A stretch of DNA of 64,000 nucleotides from Rhea pennata (GCF_028389875.1 NC_084665.1:620001-684000), one strand, 5' to 3'; counted from the first letter of the stretch, positions 47,301 through 56,527 are shown. The notes: generated from the letters alone by a model not told the origin. Made by a program: numbers and translations.

Positions 47301-50107
47301 TAAGTTCAGAATCTCTAAAGCCATTAACACCAAGGTCTCTTGAACATGGAGATCAGGACCCACATGGCAGCAGTTTCAGGAGAAGTTGCACAGCGCCGAG
47401 CACAACCTTCACACCACCATCTCAGGGTACACATCCTACAACTCCCTCATGCTGAGGAAGGGAGACCATAGAGAGGGGCAGCAGCATAACACCTTCTGCG
47501 TGGTGAGCTATCCTGTGCCGGACACCGGCTCACTCCACCACTAGTATTTCAGAGCTCAGAAGCAAAAAAAGAAAAATATCCAGCCTATGATAGTCACTGC
47601 ACTTAGAACTTTTATGGTCAGTAAATGACTAGACACATCTGGCTCAGATCTTAAAACACACATGAGAACAAAAGCACATGCCCAAAAGCACATAACCCTG
47701 GGGATGACCTGTTCCCCAAGAAGCAGCAATTCAAGTTAAAAACTCCAGTAGAGGGGGAAAAAAAAAAAGAAAAAAAAATCCAGGTTCAAACTCCAGATCA
47801 GAGTGACAGAGGATTCCCTGGGGTCAGCATTACTTCCATGCTCAACTGCAGTTCCCTGCTGCTCCACACACATATTCCACTACATGTGATGACCTGGGCC
47901 ATCAGCATGGGTAAGACAGTTAAGACTCAGTTCTTCATGCCCTTGGCAAGCTGCTGTCACAGCTGCTTTCCGTGCTACAAAGTGGTCCCCTTATTCCAGG
48001 CAGATTAACAGCTGTGGTGGCACCTCCCTCCACTAAAACCCACCCTGGTTTTGTACTTCTCTTATCGTGACCAGGTGCTCCTACATAACCCTGAGCATCC
48101 TGCAGACCTGAACACCGAGGTGTAAGCCTCAGGGTTATAAGGTTCAAGATCGTGCTCTTGACCTCCACGCTAAAAGCATAGCTCTTCAAAACCACACAGA
48201 CACGTGGCACTAGAGACACAGCTTGCTCCCTGCCTGGAGCCCCGAGTCTGGGAAGCAAATCAGGGCTGAAGCCAACATCAGGTACCAATAAGTGTTACGA
48301 GGGAGAGCTTGGGTCCCACTCTCACAGCTGATGAGCCTGGAACTATGTAGATGTGAACAGCTTGAGAGCAGGTTTTTCTTGGAATGCAAAAGCCTGAAAA
48401 CAAACCAAATGAGAAAAAAAAATCCCAAGCCACTCACATCAGGTTTGCCATCTGCATCAGGGAGGAGGACATGCCTTTGAATACCAAAACACCATCTTTG
48501 CCATGTCCTCCAGTAGTGGCTGTTTCTGAGCTCAAATAATTACAAACCTCATCCCTGTGTGGAGTTAGCCTTTAGTAAAATCAGTTCCTCAGACAAATAG
48601 ATTCAAGGGTTTTAACCTGTCCTTGGAGACCTGTGGGCATAAAACTCCCTATATCCTGCTGAGTAGCAAGTCCTCTCCCGAAATACAGGTGCAAAACCTG
48701 CCAGATTACACTGCAACACCAGGTTGGGTTATGTTGGGGAAGGCTACCAAGTAGGTGTTTATGTACAAAAGAAGAAATGCACGTGCACCACATTGCAGGC
48801 TCTAAAATGTGAGTGCTTTCTGATCTTTCCACAGCCCTTCTTGTAGAGGTGTTCCCATAAAGACAAATAGGAGAAATCTCTCAGGTGTTCTCAAAGATGC
48901 AATTATCGTTTAACCAAAAAACCAAACTGTTCACATTCATGCAATGAAAGGGAAGAATCCAGCTACAGAGCTATTTCTTCCCTCACTACACTTCCCTCAC
49001 ACCTCTCTCCCAGGGCAGCAACCTGCATCTGGCGATCATTCTTGGTGTACAGATATGCTTGGAGACGTACAATGCAATAGCAAATCCTGGAGGAACCTGT
49101 AACTTTTCAACATCTGTGTGAGCTGGATGGAGGAGATAAGCAGGGGCATCCAATGCAGGAGACAACACATTACAGAGTGAAAACAAGTCAATAAGCTCTT
49201 GACTTCAGCTCTATATTCCCCAGGGAGAACTCCAGTCTTTCCAACCACCTTCCCTCTGTGCACTTTGTCCATCTCTCCAGAGACTGCCTTTCTAGAGCCA
49301 TCATGTTTCCAGCATGGAAGAATGAAGAGGTCTCAGGACAGGGCAGCTCTGTTTTAATATATCTTTAACCAAGATATTCTGCTTACTTACTCAATGGGGA
49401 TATATGCAGAAGAATTTGGCCTTACCTGGTTCACTCTTCTTCTTGGATGCAGCCTTCTTCTTGACTGTTCCGTCATGCTTTTGCTCCTCATGGGTGGGAA
49501 GAGCATCAGCTTTCTTGACAGCAGCGGAGTTGATGACTGGAGTGCTTTGCTGTGTGCCAACTGGCGGCACAGCCACAACAGGCACTTCCTTGGAAGTCAC
49601 CTCCAAGACGGGGGAGCTCTTGGAGACACTGATGGGAGGTGAAGCCAACACTGGGCTAGGAGCAGGCTCTACCTTTGCCACCTTTTTCTCCTTCTTCCTC
49701 TTTTCCTTAGGAGACGGGGCAGGTTTCTCCTTTTCCTGAGGGGTCACTGACACTGCTGCAACTGGAGACTCGATAATTACAGGCTCAGACACCACAGCAG
49801 GCTCAAGAGCTACATCCTTGGAAGAGTCTGTAACTTCATGAACCAGCTCCTGCTCAGGTATCTTCCCATTAGGTTTCTCTTCCTTTTTCTTTGCTTTTCC
49901 TTTTTTCTCAACAGGTTTCTCTTTCTTCTTTTTCTCCATTTTGTGCTGGTGGGTCTTTTCAAGCTCTTTGCGCTGCTTGGCCAAGGCTTCCTCATAAGAT
50001 GTCTCTTTCATGGAGAAAGTGGATACCAGAAAGATTCCAATGGCTGATATCACCATGAAACCTCCAAAGACCATAACACCAAGTGTCTGAGGGTCGTACA
50101 CATCCAT
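29310..50107 (-). CDS. RRBP1: Ribosome-binding protein 1 (p180/ES130), spliced gene
   Basis: Twenty-three coding exons join in one open frame of 3,003 nt: 1,000 aa plus TGA (1,014 aa with the candidate 42-nt exon). The repeat-less human isoform is of similar length (about 977 aa from memory). The N-terminus MDVYDPQTLGVMVFGGFMV starts a single membrane anchor (about residues 8-28) that places the rest in the cytosol. A lysine-rich segment follows (about 40-165, Rib_recp_KP region), then a Pro/Val-rich linker, then a near-continuous coiled coil from about residue 240 to 985, ending EEDGSKEGTSV. RRBP1 is an ER-sheet protein implicated in ribosome and mRNA tethering, secretory-cell ER expansion, microtubule bundling and ER-mitochondria contact; kinectin is its paralogue. 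The mammalian decapeptide array (NQGKKAEGAQ type) is absent. The first ATG lies just inside exon 2 and opens with the conserved anchor, so the start is secure. Confidence 0.96.
29665..29808 (-). CDS. RRBP1: RRBP1 coding exon 23
   Basis: 144 nt, residues 941-988: ERLEKEKKLSKDLGRAATKL... to ...KKLKEQLQET. Acceptor TGTGCAG, donor GTATTT. Final block of the coiled coil, very close to mammalian RRBP1. Confidence 0.95.
30383..30481 (-). CDS. RRBP1: RRBP1 coding exon 22
   Basis: 99 nt, residues 908-940: AQSSACSLQAELEKLRLAEN... to ...TEEAQHLK. Acceptor CTTCCAG, donor GTGATT. Phase 0 on both sides. Confidence 0.94.
31167..31250 (-). CDS. RRBP1: RRBP1 coding exon 21
   Basis: 84 nt, residues 880-907: LKTQLEQNEALVEKEQALRQ then KLALELEE, exactly four heptads. 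Acceptor CAACACAG after a T-rich tract, donor GTAAGT. Confidence 0.95.
32191..32289 (-). CDS. RRBP1: RRBP1 coding exon 20
   Basis: 99 nt, residues 847-879: VRQQLSEMKSHVQDG followed by an acidic/proline linker ending PLEVRV. Acceptor CCTTGCAG. I chose donor GTGAGA (after 32191) as the best consensus. Two other in-frame GT sites (exon ends at 32200 and 32194) would drop VRV or V. The linker is a coiled-coil break, also present in human. Confidence 0.88.
33139..33180 (-). CDS. RRBP1: Candidate RRBP1 cassette exon 19b (42 nt)
   Basis: 42 nt encoding ESLGGLEDKVKLLQ, bounded by acceptor TGTGTAAAG and a perfect donor CAG|GTAAGT. It is phase 0 on both sides and adds exactly 14 residues (two heptads) between exons 19 and 20. 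Hydrophobic positions 3, 6, 10 and 13 follow a coiled-coil pattern. The acceptor tract is only moderately pyrimidine-rich. The human sequence I remember has no insertion here (ELALVRQQLSEM). It may be alternatively spliced, lineage-specific, or a chance open stretch. Confidence 0.5.
33615..33698 (-). CDS. RRBP1: RRBP1 coding exon 19
   Basis: 84 nt, residues 819-846: LRQLLSESQEQLEAAKTEMQ then KQNKELAL. Acceptor CTTGTCAG, donor GTAAGG. Four heptads, matching the LRQLLLESQSQL block of human RRBP1. Confidence 0.95.
34329..34424 (-). CDS. RRBP1: RRBP1 coding exon 18
   Basis: 96 nt, residues 787-818: LKEYTSLLEAQLQNHLETAS... to ...NYTKEVEV. Acceptor TTAATCCAG, donor GTAAGT. Confidence 0.94.
34636..34707 (-). 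CDS. RRBP1: RRBP1 coding exon 17
   Basis: 72 nt, residues 763-786: SQVQLKSLEDIVEKLKAELQ then STDQ. Acceptor TGCCTTAG, donor GTAGGT. Confidence 0.94.
34708..36270 (-). other. RRBP1: RRBP1 intron 16
   Basis: 1.56 kb between coding exons 16 and 17, one of the longer introns of the coiled-coil part. I see no further exon with flanking splice sites and no well-preserved repeat; the GGTTGGAAAGAACAACTAGG stretch near 36162 is only a doubtful CR1 trace. Confidence 0.7.
36271..36363 (-). CDS. RRBP1: RRBP1 coding exon 16
   Basis: 93 nt, residues 732-762: EGMLRDLQKSVEEEERVWKA... to ...SEEELQK. Acceptor GCCAACAG, donor GTACGT. Confidence 0.95.
36539..36628 (-). CDS. RRBP1: RRBP1 coding exon 15
   Basis: 90 nt, residues 702-731: DSALKLKEAEEAQSTLQAEC... 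to ...YRAILAET. Acceptor CCTTTCAG, donor GTGAGT. The STLQAECEQYR block is shared with mammals and resembles kinectin. Confidence 0.95.
36730..36810 (-). CDS. RRBP1: RRBP1 coding exon 14
   Basis: 81 nt, residues 675-701: DYDTWLQEFKEKAVDVLKQH then LTAKEPL. Acceptor CAAACTCAG, donor GTATGT. It encodes the conserved WLQ..KEK break in the coiled coil. Confidence 0.94.
36905..36997 (-). CDS. RRBP1: RRBP1 coding exon 13
   Basis: 93 nt, residues 644-674: EESEQQLDTLQMRTKQTLLS... to ...VAVSLQQ. Acceptor TCTTGCAG, donor GTAGGA. Confidence 0.94.
37682..37774 (-). CDS. RRBP1: RRBP1 coding exon 12
   Basis: 93 nt, residues 613-643: DLREKNWKAMEALATVEKTC then DEKLHAATKAK. Acceptor TCGGCAG, donor GTGAGT. DLREKNWKAMEALA is a family signature shared with kinectin. 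Confidence 0.96.
38257..38347 (-). CDS. RRBP1: RRBP1 coding exon 11
   Basis: 91 nt. It completes an Arg codon and encodes LEEKTGQLSALEREAAELRE then TVEQQKTKNN, to residue 612. Acceptor CGTTTCAG, donor GTACGT. From the end of this exon onward all junctions are phase 0. Confidence 0.94.
39055..39468 (+). mobile_element. CR1 LINE 3' fragment
   Basis: Sense-orientation CR1: the GAGGCAACAGGCACAAACTG block, then GTTGCTCAGAGAAGCTGCGG, the GGACTAGATGATCTCCAGTG block, and a 3' end CAACCAATCTGTGATT. 5'-truncated, about 410 bases, inside RRBP1 intron 10 and antisense to the gene. A short (GT)n run follows. Confidence 0.88.
39540..39655 (+). mobile_element. Second CR1 LINE 3' scrap
   Basis: CTGCTCTAGGTGGCCCTGCT followed by TTGAGCAGGGTCTTGGACTG and CCAGAGGTCCCTGCC is a diverged CR1 3' end. 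It lies 70 bases after the previous copy in the same orientation, so it is either a nested insertion or a second one. Confidence 0.7.
39949..39986 (-). CDS. RRBP1: RRBP1 coding exon 10 (38-nt small exon)
   Basis: 38 nt encoding AANEAEMKQLQL plus two bases of an Arg codon. Acceptor TTTTCCAG, donor GTGAGT. It corresponds to the Q..EADQQQTRLKEL part of human RRBP1. Skipping it alone would shift the frame, so it should be constitutive. Confidence 0.9.
40281..40468 (-). CDS. RRBP1: RRBP1 coding exon 9
   Basis: 188 nt, to residue 569: ELQAKLLSSEAEVKSKLSEL... to ...REAEKDRELQ. Acceptor CACTAACAG. The donor CAG|GTCGTG is weak (C at +3, not A or G). Contains SIEALLEAGQ, conserved with mammals. Confidence 0.92.
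40805..40943 (-). CDS. RRBP1: RRBP1 coding exon 8
   Basis: 139 nt, residues 461-506: TSQREVEATLQKRLDEVSDE... to ...KGQQQSIA plus one base. Acceptor CTGTGCAG, donor GTGAGG. LQKRLDEVS is shared with human. Confidence 0.94.
40944..43008 (-). other. RRBP1: RRBP1 intron 7
   Basis: 2.06 kb intron between coding exons 7 and 8. It holds short T and A runs and no repeat I recognise. ORFs in it do not continue the RRBP1 frame with usable splice sites. Confidence 0.7.
43009..43162 (-). CDS. RRBP1: RRBP1 coding exon 7
   Basis: 154 nt, to residue 460: KQNAELAKLRQECNKLAKEL... to ...SEKQVQQLQ. Acceptor TGGTCCAG, donor GTCAGG. Gln-rich coiled coil, conserved. Confidence 0.94.
43163..44127 (-). other. RRBP1: RRBP1 intron 6
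   Basis: 0.97 kb, AT-richer than its neighbours. No exon or repeat recognised. Confidence 0.7.
44128..44246 (-). CDS. RRBP1: RRBP1 coding exon 6
   Basis: 119 nt: IRTLQEQLENGPNTQLARLQ then QENSILRDALNQATSQMES plus two bases. Acceptor TCCTCTAG, donor GTAAGG. Nearly identical to human RRBP1. Confidence 0.96.
44890..45042 (-). CDS. RRBP1: RRBP1 coding exon 5
   Basis: 153 nt, residues 319-369: ELATEKAKAVAIESKLKEQL... to ...NETQQLQGK. Acceptor CTCGAAG, donor GTAGGC. AVQARMQASY block conserved. Confidence 0.95.
46037..46159 (-). CDS. RRBP1: RRBP1 coding exon 4
   Basis: 123 nt, residues 278-318: ATQKGDPVTVLKRQLEEKEK... to ...RNKLRELSK. Acceptor ACTCCTAG, donor GTGAGC. Start of the continuous coiled coil. 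Confidence 0.96.
46458..46606 (-). CDS. RRBP1: RRBP1 coding exon 3
   Basis: 149 nt: PVDSDGPLYLPYKTLVSTIS then SMVFSEGEAQQLIEILTDKA, ending DTWHT (residue 277). Acceptor CTCTTCAG, donor GTAGGA. It encodes the conserved globular-looking LYLPYKTLVST block before the coiled coil. Confidence 0.96.
46607..49425 (-). other. RRBP1: RRBP1 intron 2
   Basis: 2.8 kb between the N-terminal exon and the LYLPYKTLVST exon. I searched it by eye for a separate exon carrying Lys/Asn/Gly-rich decapeptide repeats on the - strand and saw none. It contains an A-rich stretch near 47.76 kb and no well-preserved transposon. Confidence 0.75.
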
Positions 50108-50127
50108 CCTGCCTTATTCTTCTGTGC
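49426..50127 (-). CDS. RRBP1: RRBP1 coding exon 2, anchor and lysine-rich region
   Basis: Exon 50127-49426; coding from ATG at 50107-50105, 682 coding nt, 227 codons plus one base. Twenty bases of 5' UTR follow acceptor GTCTTGCAG; donor GTAAGG. It encodes the membrane anchor (TLGVMVFGGFMVISAIGIFL), the KETSYEEALAKQRKELEK stalk, lysine clusters (KKKKEK, KKKEEK) and a Pro/Val-rich linker ending KKKAASKKKSEP. In human the homologous exon also carries the decapeptide array; here the linker passes directly from VPPVGTQQSTPV to the KKKAASKKK block. Confidence 0.96.
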
Positions 50128-53100
50128 CTGCAAGACACCAGAATGACAGTTAGTGAAGAAAAACCCAAAGAGATGCAATGGCTCAGAGCAGTGAGTTTCA
50201 TACAGACATTTGTGTTTCCAGATGGCACTTTGCACTGAAACAACAAATACTTGAGATCTGCGCACCCTGGAAGAGCCACCTGTCTATACATCCCCAAGTC
50301 TGGGCTCCTCCATTATGTTGCCTATTCACAGCAACTATTTCCACTTGGTACTTCAATGAGTAATTTCAATGACTGTAGCAACCTCCAGAAGAGCCCAAAA
50401 GGGGAAAAAAGAAAAAAAATGTTACACCCTTAGCATCTGCATCCTGCGGTAACAGCGATTTCTGAACGTATGGCTCATCTCACAGAAGTGCGAGCTGGAG
50501 ACACTGCACGCACAGCGGCTCTCCCGTGTGCCGCGAAGACACATGCGGCTGCCGTGATAAACAGGGTGACGTGACACACAGTGCAACAGGCGTGCTTGGG
50601 AGCCGCACACCAGGGCTGCTGCAGAGAGCAGCACCCATGCAAGCATCCTGGGGAAGGAGACCTCTCTGCAGCAACGTGCAGCTCTGGCACAGCACAGACA
50701 AAATCCTGCAGCGAGGCCGTGTGCACACACTGAGAATCAAGCCATGGCCATTTCCTTGAGATGCAAATACCAATAAAAGTCATAAGTTCAAGCTTTTAGA
50801 AGTCACAGTCATCAATTATCTTCTCTGCCAAAGGCTTGCAAGAAGCAGCGAGGGAGACTTGCAAAGGGAACACTGGATGTGGCACTTCTCTTTCCACCTC
50901 TGCTATAAGCAGCAACAGAGACCCGCTGCAAGGCAGACTAGTTTGACATTGGGTAGGAAGTGCACAGGCAGGAGGTGCTGTTATGCCGCTCCATTTAATT
51001 GCTAATTAAACCTTGTCCCAAGTGTCTAAACCAATCCTTTCCCTGCTGTCCCACTCATGTGTTTCTCCCATGAGCGTAAAACCTCCCCGTGGCCCCGAGA
51101 TGGGTCATTAATCCTCAGGTAGGGATGCCGAAGGTGGTTAAGGGGCACTTTCCAGGACATGCAAAGCTGCAGTTTCCTACCATTGTGCCTAAAAATCATC
51201 ATGGGGAAAAAGCAAAAAGCCCTTGGCTATCAGCAGTTCCCATTCCCACACTTAAAACGTGAACATTATCAAATTTCCTCTTTAACAGGTTGTGAGTTGG
51301 AGGGTGAAGGGAGGCTGGAAGGGGAGGAGGCAAAACAAGACTAAAACGAAGGAGACAAGCATCTTTTCAAAACCTCAGGTCTTGAAGGAAGCAACCTCAG
51401 AAGTTTTTTTGGCACCGCAGTAACACATTACAGAATAGGTGCTAAAAAGAGAGCACGACAGAGCACCGCAGCAGAAACTCGCTCCACCTTTGCTCTCACA
51501 GCGAGCAGGGCGACCGCGCGATGGAGGCAGCTGCTCCGGGACACGTCATGCACATTAAGCGTCTTCTCCAAAGCCGGAGCAGGGCATGCAGAGTCAAAAG
51601 GACCTGCAAAACAGTCGTCTCCCACTGGAGACGTTCACCTGCCTGGGGAGGGGAGTTTCCATCATGAGCCCCGTTCTCCTGCTCCAAGCATCCCTGGCGA
51701 AGCAGGGGAAACTTGGCAGAGCTTCGAACACCAGCTGGAACAAGCTTCCTCTGGAAGGGCCAACTTTCTACCATGGGCATTGCTCTAGATCTCAGCTGAT
51801 GCTATGGACCTTGCCATTTCAGGCTGCCACATCCTGCTGGGATTTAAACACCCTCCACCCCCAGTGCATTTGATATTAGGTCATATCTCTCCAACTACAC
51901 TTGCAATGAAGAAAGAGCTCTGGCATCATTCTCGTGGTGAAGCACCTGGGACCGGCTAGGGATGGCTTTAGAGACAGGAACAAGACCTGCATTCCCAGCC
52001 CAGTAGCCCTGACAGAACAGTAAGCAGAAACCCTTCCTGACCCCACTCTACCACATATTCAGATTCAGATTAAATTTGCTGTTCCATCTTCAGGCAAGAG
52101 TGCAACCCAGCTTGGACACAAAGCCCCAGCAAATATACTCCTACCCTACCAGCTGCTACCACCACCCCCAAAAGGCAGCTGAAAGGAGCCCAGGGAAGAT
52201 GGGGATGGAGAGGCAACTGGCACTGGGCTGGCCAGAGCAGCAGCCTCTGCAGCTCGGAAATCTCCACACTCCATTCCAACCTCTGCTGGAACACGGACAA
52301 GGTCACCAAGCGGAGACATGAGCCACGAGACTGGTGAGACCACGGCGCCCAAGCTGCCCTGCGTCCCTGGGCCGCTGTCCCTCTCAAAGGTCCTCAAGCG
52401 ACACCAGGAGCAGGGTGGCCAAGGAGAGCCATGCGCTCCCTGCAGCGCTCCCTGCACTAAAAGCCAGCTGTACCTTGCCTCCTCTCCGGTTTTACAGCCG
52501 GAGCAAGATAATGATTCAGATTAGCGTGCAATAGTCCTTCCTAGCCAAATAAAACACGAGAAAAAGAAAAGAAAAAAAACCCACCATAACGAGAAAACAG
52601 CCCAGAACACTCAGCACAAAGAAGCCCTGGTTGCCCCACCAGGTTCCCGCAGCTTTAATGATTTTGCTGCATCCAGCCACTGATGCAAGGGAGAAAATCT
52701 GATCTGGCAAGCTAAAGTCAATGTGGCTACGTTGCGGAAAAAGGGCTCATTTCACGCATTTGCTGCCAAAGTTGCTGAGCCTCTTCACAAGAAAAGGAGC
52801 AGCACGTTCTCCTGCAGGCCTAGGAAAGCTGTGGACACCTCATCCCAGCCGGAAGAGGAGGCTCAGCCAGCGAAGCTCACAAAACCTCTGCACCTGCTCA
52901 CGGGTGGCCAGTCGCAAGTCAGCGCTGCTTGAAGAGATAAACTTGGGATCCAGCCCCGCCGCTGTTCCCAAGCGCAGGCATGCCCTTGCCCCAAGTAAAT
53001 CCAAGATGACTATGGGAAATACCAACTGAGCAAAGAGGAAGCAAGTCCCATCTCCAAGCTTGTCCCTGGCAGACTTCAGAGCCCAGGGCACGAGGCCGGG

Positions 53101-54638
53101 TCCTGCGCTGACTCCAAACAAGTTCCTCTTGCGGCCGAGGACTTGGCATAAGCTGGCCCAATAGCTCCTTTGGGGAAGAGCGTATCAGTCCGACAGCAAA
53201 AGCAGCGGCAGGCTACAAGACACCACGTGCATTTAATTTAAATCAGACTGGACCTGACATTTTTGGAGGAGGAAGAAGGAGGAAAAAAAAAAAAAAAAAA
53301 AAAAAGGTCTTCCTCTGGGAACTTCCTGATGCATAAATGCAAGAAGCAATGTCCTGCAATGCTAATGCTGGGAGCAAAGCTCTGCTTTGGTATTTCCTGA
53401 CCTTGCCTTCCTCCCGAGAAACTTCAGCAGTCTCCCTTCAAAGGGCTGGAAGTTTGTTTCTGGATTGGCACAGCCAGATAACGCTCATAATCTCGACAAG
53501 AGGAGCTTTTCTCGATCTCACATGCGGACTCTCTCAGGAGAGGGCCTGCAGACCGTTCCCACAAGTGCACAGGCAGCACTGGCCATCGCAGTTACTGCTA
53601 GAAAAAGAAAGCTCATGCCCAATGATGGATCACATTTACCTGTGGGGAGTTCCTCAGACAGGCCTATCCTCTAGCCATCACCTCATCAAAACAATGAAAA
53701 ATCATCAAATATCTCCATATGCAAACGCCTTCCTGCTCCTTCCTCAAAATAACTTGTTCAGATAAAGCCCTTTACCACCACCAAAACAGGAACCAGGCAG
53801 AGAGCTGATATTTCACTTGCTATAAAAGAAAACAAAATTTTGCCTTCTCATGAAAAAAAAGCTGTGCTCTAACTCTTCGGTTCCTGCGGCTTTTTTTCTA
53901 GTTATCCGTCAAATTTCCAAACATCCCAGGTAACAGCCTAGAAAGACAAATTTCTCCAGCCACCCAGGAGCATGCAGTCACCTCTACTTACCCAAGCAAA
54001 AGCCCAACTTGCTGTAAGGAAGCAAAGCCAGTAAAGCACTCAGCCTTGCTGAGTTTTAAGCACAGGACAATTTCCAGGACTAATCAGCCCACAGAAGCAC
54101 AGCGTGATGGCACAAGGGTCAAGCTCAGCGTCTTGCGGTCGCATTTGCCAGAGACCTGCAAGAGCCAAAATCAGGCTACAGCCTTCCCATCTGTCCAGGG
54201 TTTCTCTTCTCTGCAAACACTTACTTCCAGGAAATCCACAGGAATTCAGTATCTTTGAGACTTTTACCTCCATCCAACTGAGTTTAAAGCAGCCAGGTCA
54301 ACTGTTAGGCAGGCAGGAGCAAAGGAAGAGACAGGTTGTATCACTGCAGAAATCTTATTTCCTTAGGCAGCCAAATTAAAATATATGCATTATCAATCCT
54401 TGCCTTTAAAGGGATGCTTCAGCTGGGAAAAGAATAGATGCTCCACCTGCAAGCCAAGACTTGTGCTTTGCCATAGCGTCAAAGCAGTATCCCAAGTTAA
54501 CACAGAAAAAAAAAAAAAGAGGTGAGTGGTCATGGGAGGGGAGAGAAAGAGGAAACGCGGGTCACGCAGCTGGGCTTTGCGCAGTCTGAAGGCATGCCTG
54601 CCTGCAAAGTACCGCTCTGTTTTGTTCTAAATAATAAG

Positions 54639-54683
<45 letters not shown>

Positions 54684-55900
54684 CAGGCTGAGATTTCAGC
54701 TTCTTCCAAAGTGCAAAATTCCCTTGCAGGACATCACAGCAAGCACCGCAGAGACCAAAGGGACCATTTCGGAAGGCCACCGACCAGCCTTCAAAAGGCG
54801 ATGGCTCCAAGAAATAAAGTCTCATCTCCTGCCCCGCTCCTGCTCTGAAGCTACCCTTGCCAAAAGCCAACACAAGGAGAGAGATGTCGCTGGGGACAGT
54901 GCTCCTCCAGCACAAAGCAGCGATAATTTCAAGGGCCAATCCTGCTGATAGCAGGGCAGTCTGGCAGCAGGAGAAGGCAGCACCATTAGCAGATAAAAAG
55001 CCCATCACCAGATACTTCTCCCGAAGTCTCTCTCTCCGCCCTGTCGCAATAAATAAAGACAAAATTTAAGAAGTCGGCATGTCTCGACCAGGTCCTGCTT
55101 AACTATATCCTCTGAACAAGTGACTGTGCATTTCTAGTCTGCCTGTACAAGGTATTTCTCAGTGCAAATAATACTATGCAGCACGTTCAGGCCACCAGCC
55201 ACCCACGTTACAGACAGCTATACCTTGGCTTAATCAAATGCACGCGAGCGCTTCGTTAGCTCTTGCAGCGCGACAACAGCAACTGCAGCTTTCTGCAGCT
55301 CTGCCAGTTCCTCTTGTTAAGCCTTCAAGTAAAAAGGTAGAAAAAAATGCATATATATTTAAAGGAAACGGTGTAAAAGCACTATAACACAGCTGCATCT
55401 TGACTAATCTCTGCAAATTACAATCTCTGCTGTTACAAATCTCTCCATTTCTCCGCTGCCCCTCCTCAGCTATTGAAAATAACTCTTACAACTATTTAGG
55501 GGTGGTTTTCTTCCCTTCAGGGGAAGGATCCCAGCTTCCAGCTTGGTTTTGCAGCAGATGAAACCTTCCAATCTGCAAATAAGCACCTTTTAAATTCAGG
55601 GTAGCGGTCGCCCCACCGAACGCATTCCAGTGGTCTCCTGGCAAGAAAAATTAACGGAGCCCTTTGCAACCTCCTCTTTGAAAGGAAAGCTTGCACCTCT
55701 GCGGGGTGTCAAAGGACCGCACTTGAGACAGTCCTTCAGGATAGCCCCCACTGGCACGCATCTGCTGAGGTTGGTTGCAAAACCCACCACCTTCCTTCTC
55801 CCGCTTTCCTCTGTTCAACACTTTGCACCCACCAAGACCCCGCACTGTCGCTGATCTCCCCGCGCAGCTTTGCTCAGATGCCACCGAGGGTGGCAATTGC
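50128..55900 (-). other. RRBP1: RRBP1 5' intron
   Basis: Non-coding between the first coding exon and the CpG island. It holds A23 at 53283-53305 and A36 at 54643-54678. Additional 5' UTR exons may exist but cannot be recognised without a coding signal. No ORF here resembles a known protein. Confidence 0.65.
54643..54678 (+). repeat. Poly-A tract (36 A)
   Basis: Longest homopolymer in the window. Flanking sequence shows no retroposon body. It lies in the RRBP1 5' intron, where the transcript would contain U36. Confidence 0.85.
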
Positions 55901-55913
55901 CAGGAGCGAGCTC

Positions 55914-55990
55914 ATATATATATGTATATATACACACAAACATATATATATAGATATATACACACACACACGTATATATATGTATATATT
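55914..55990. repeat. Alternating TA/CA microsatellite
   Basis: About 77 bases of almost pure alternating purine-pyrimidine sequence (TATATATGTATATATACACAC and variants). Such tracts can extrude cruciforms or adopt Z-form. It lies about 0.1-0.2 kb from the edge of the RRBP1 CpG island. Confidence 0.9.
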
Positions 55991-56487
55991 TGCTTAGTTA
56001 AAGGAAAAGGAATGATCATCTCATAGCTCTGACCTTTTGAGACTGTGCTTAATCAGACTGCCGATTTTCCTAAGGCTGGCTCTCAGCTACGGCCAGAGGA
56101 ATTTGTTTCCAACATCTGGAACAGATGGCGATGGCTATAAGCATCTGGAGCAAGGGAAAGTGCAGAGCGGTGGCGAGCACACCGCAAAGCTTGACGGGGA
56201 GCACGGCTGGAGTCCTGGAAGAGCTGCTCCCTTCGCCCCACCGGCTGCACCCTGCGGCTCCTCCATGGAGGAAGAAACTCCTTGCCCTGACCCCTCGCCC
56301 AAGGGAGGGGGCCCGGGCCCACCTCGCGCCCCTCTCCCGCGCATCGCCCCTGGCCGAAAGCCCACATTCCCGCTGGGAACGGCTCTGTCTTTCCTGGGTG
56401 CTCAGCTGTCCTGGAGGGGAAGGAGCGGCAGAGGGACGTTATTTTCACCTCCCAGGGGCTGGCAGGGAATTTGCTAAACAAATCAAC

Positions 56488-56527
56488 TAATAATAATAAC
56501 AATAATAAATGATGATGATGATGATGT
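56488..56527 (+). repeat. Triplet microsatellite (TAA)n-(GAT)n
   Basis: About six imperfect TAA units followed by five GAT units at the edge of the CpG island; a (GGA)n/(CGG)n stretch follows near 56617-56660. Confidence 0.8.

Noticed and set aside
49391-49425. Read-through of RRBP1 exon 2 into intron (adds GKAKFFCIYPH and stops)
   Set aside because: The exon has a good donor GTAAGG and the next exon restores the RRBP1 frame. The extension is intron sequence unless retained.
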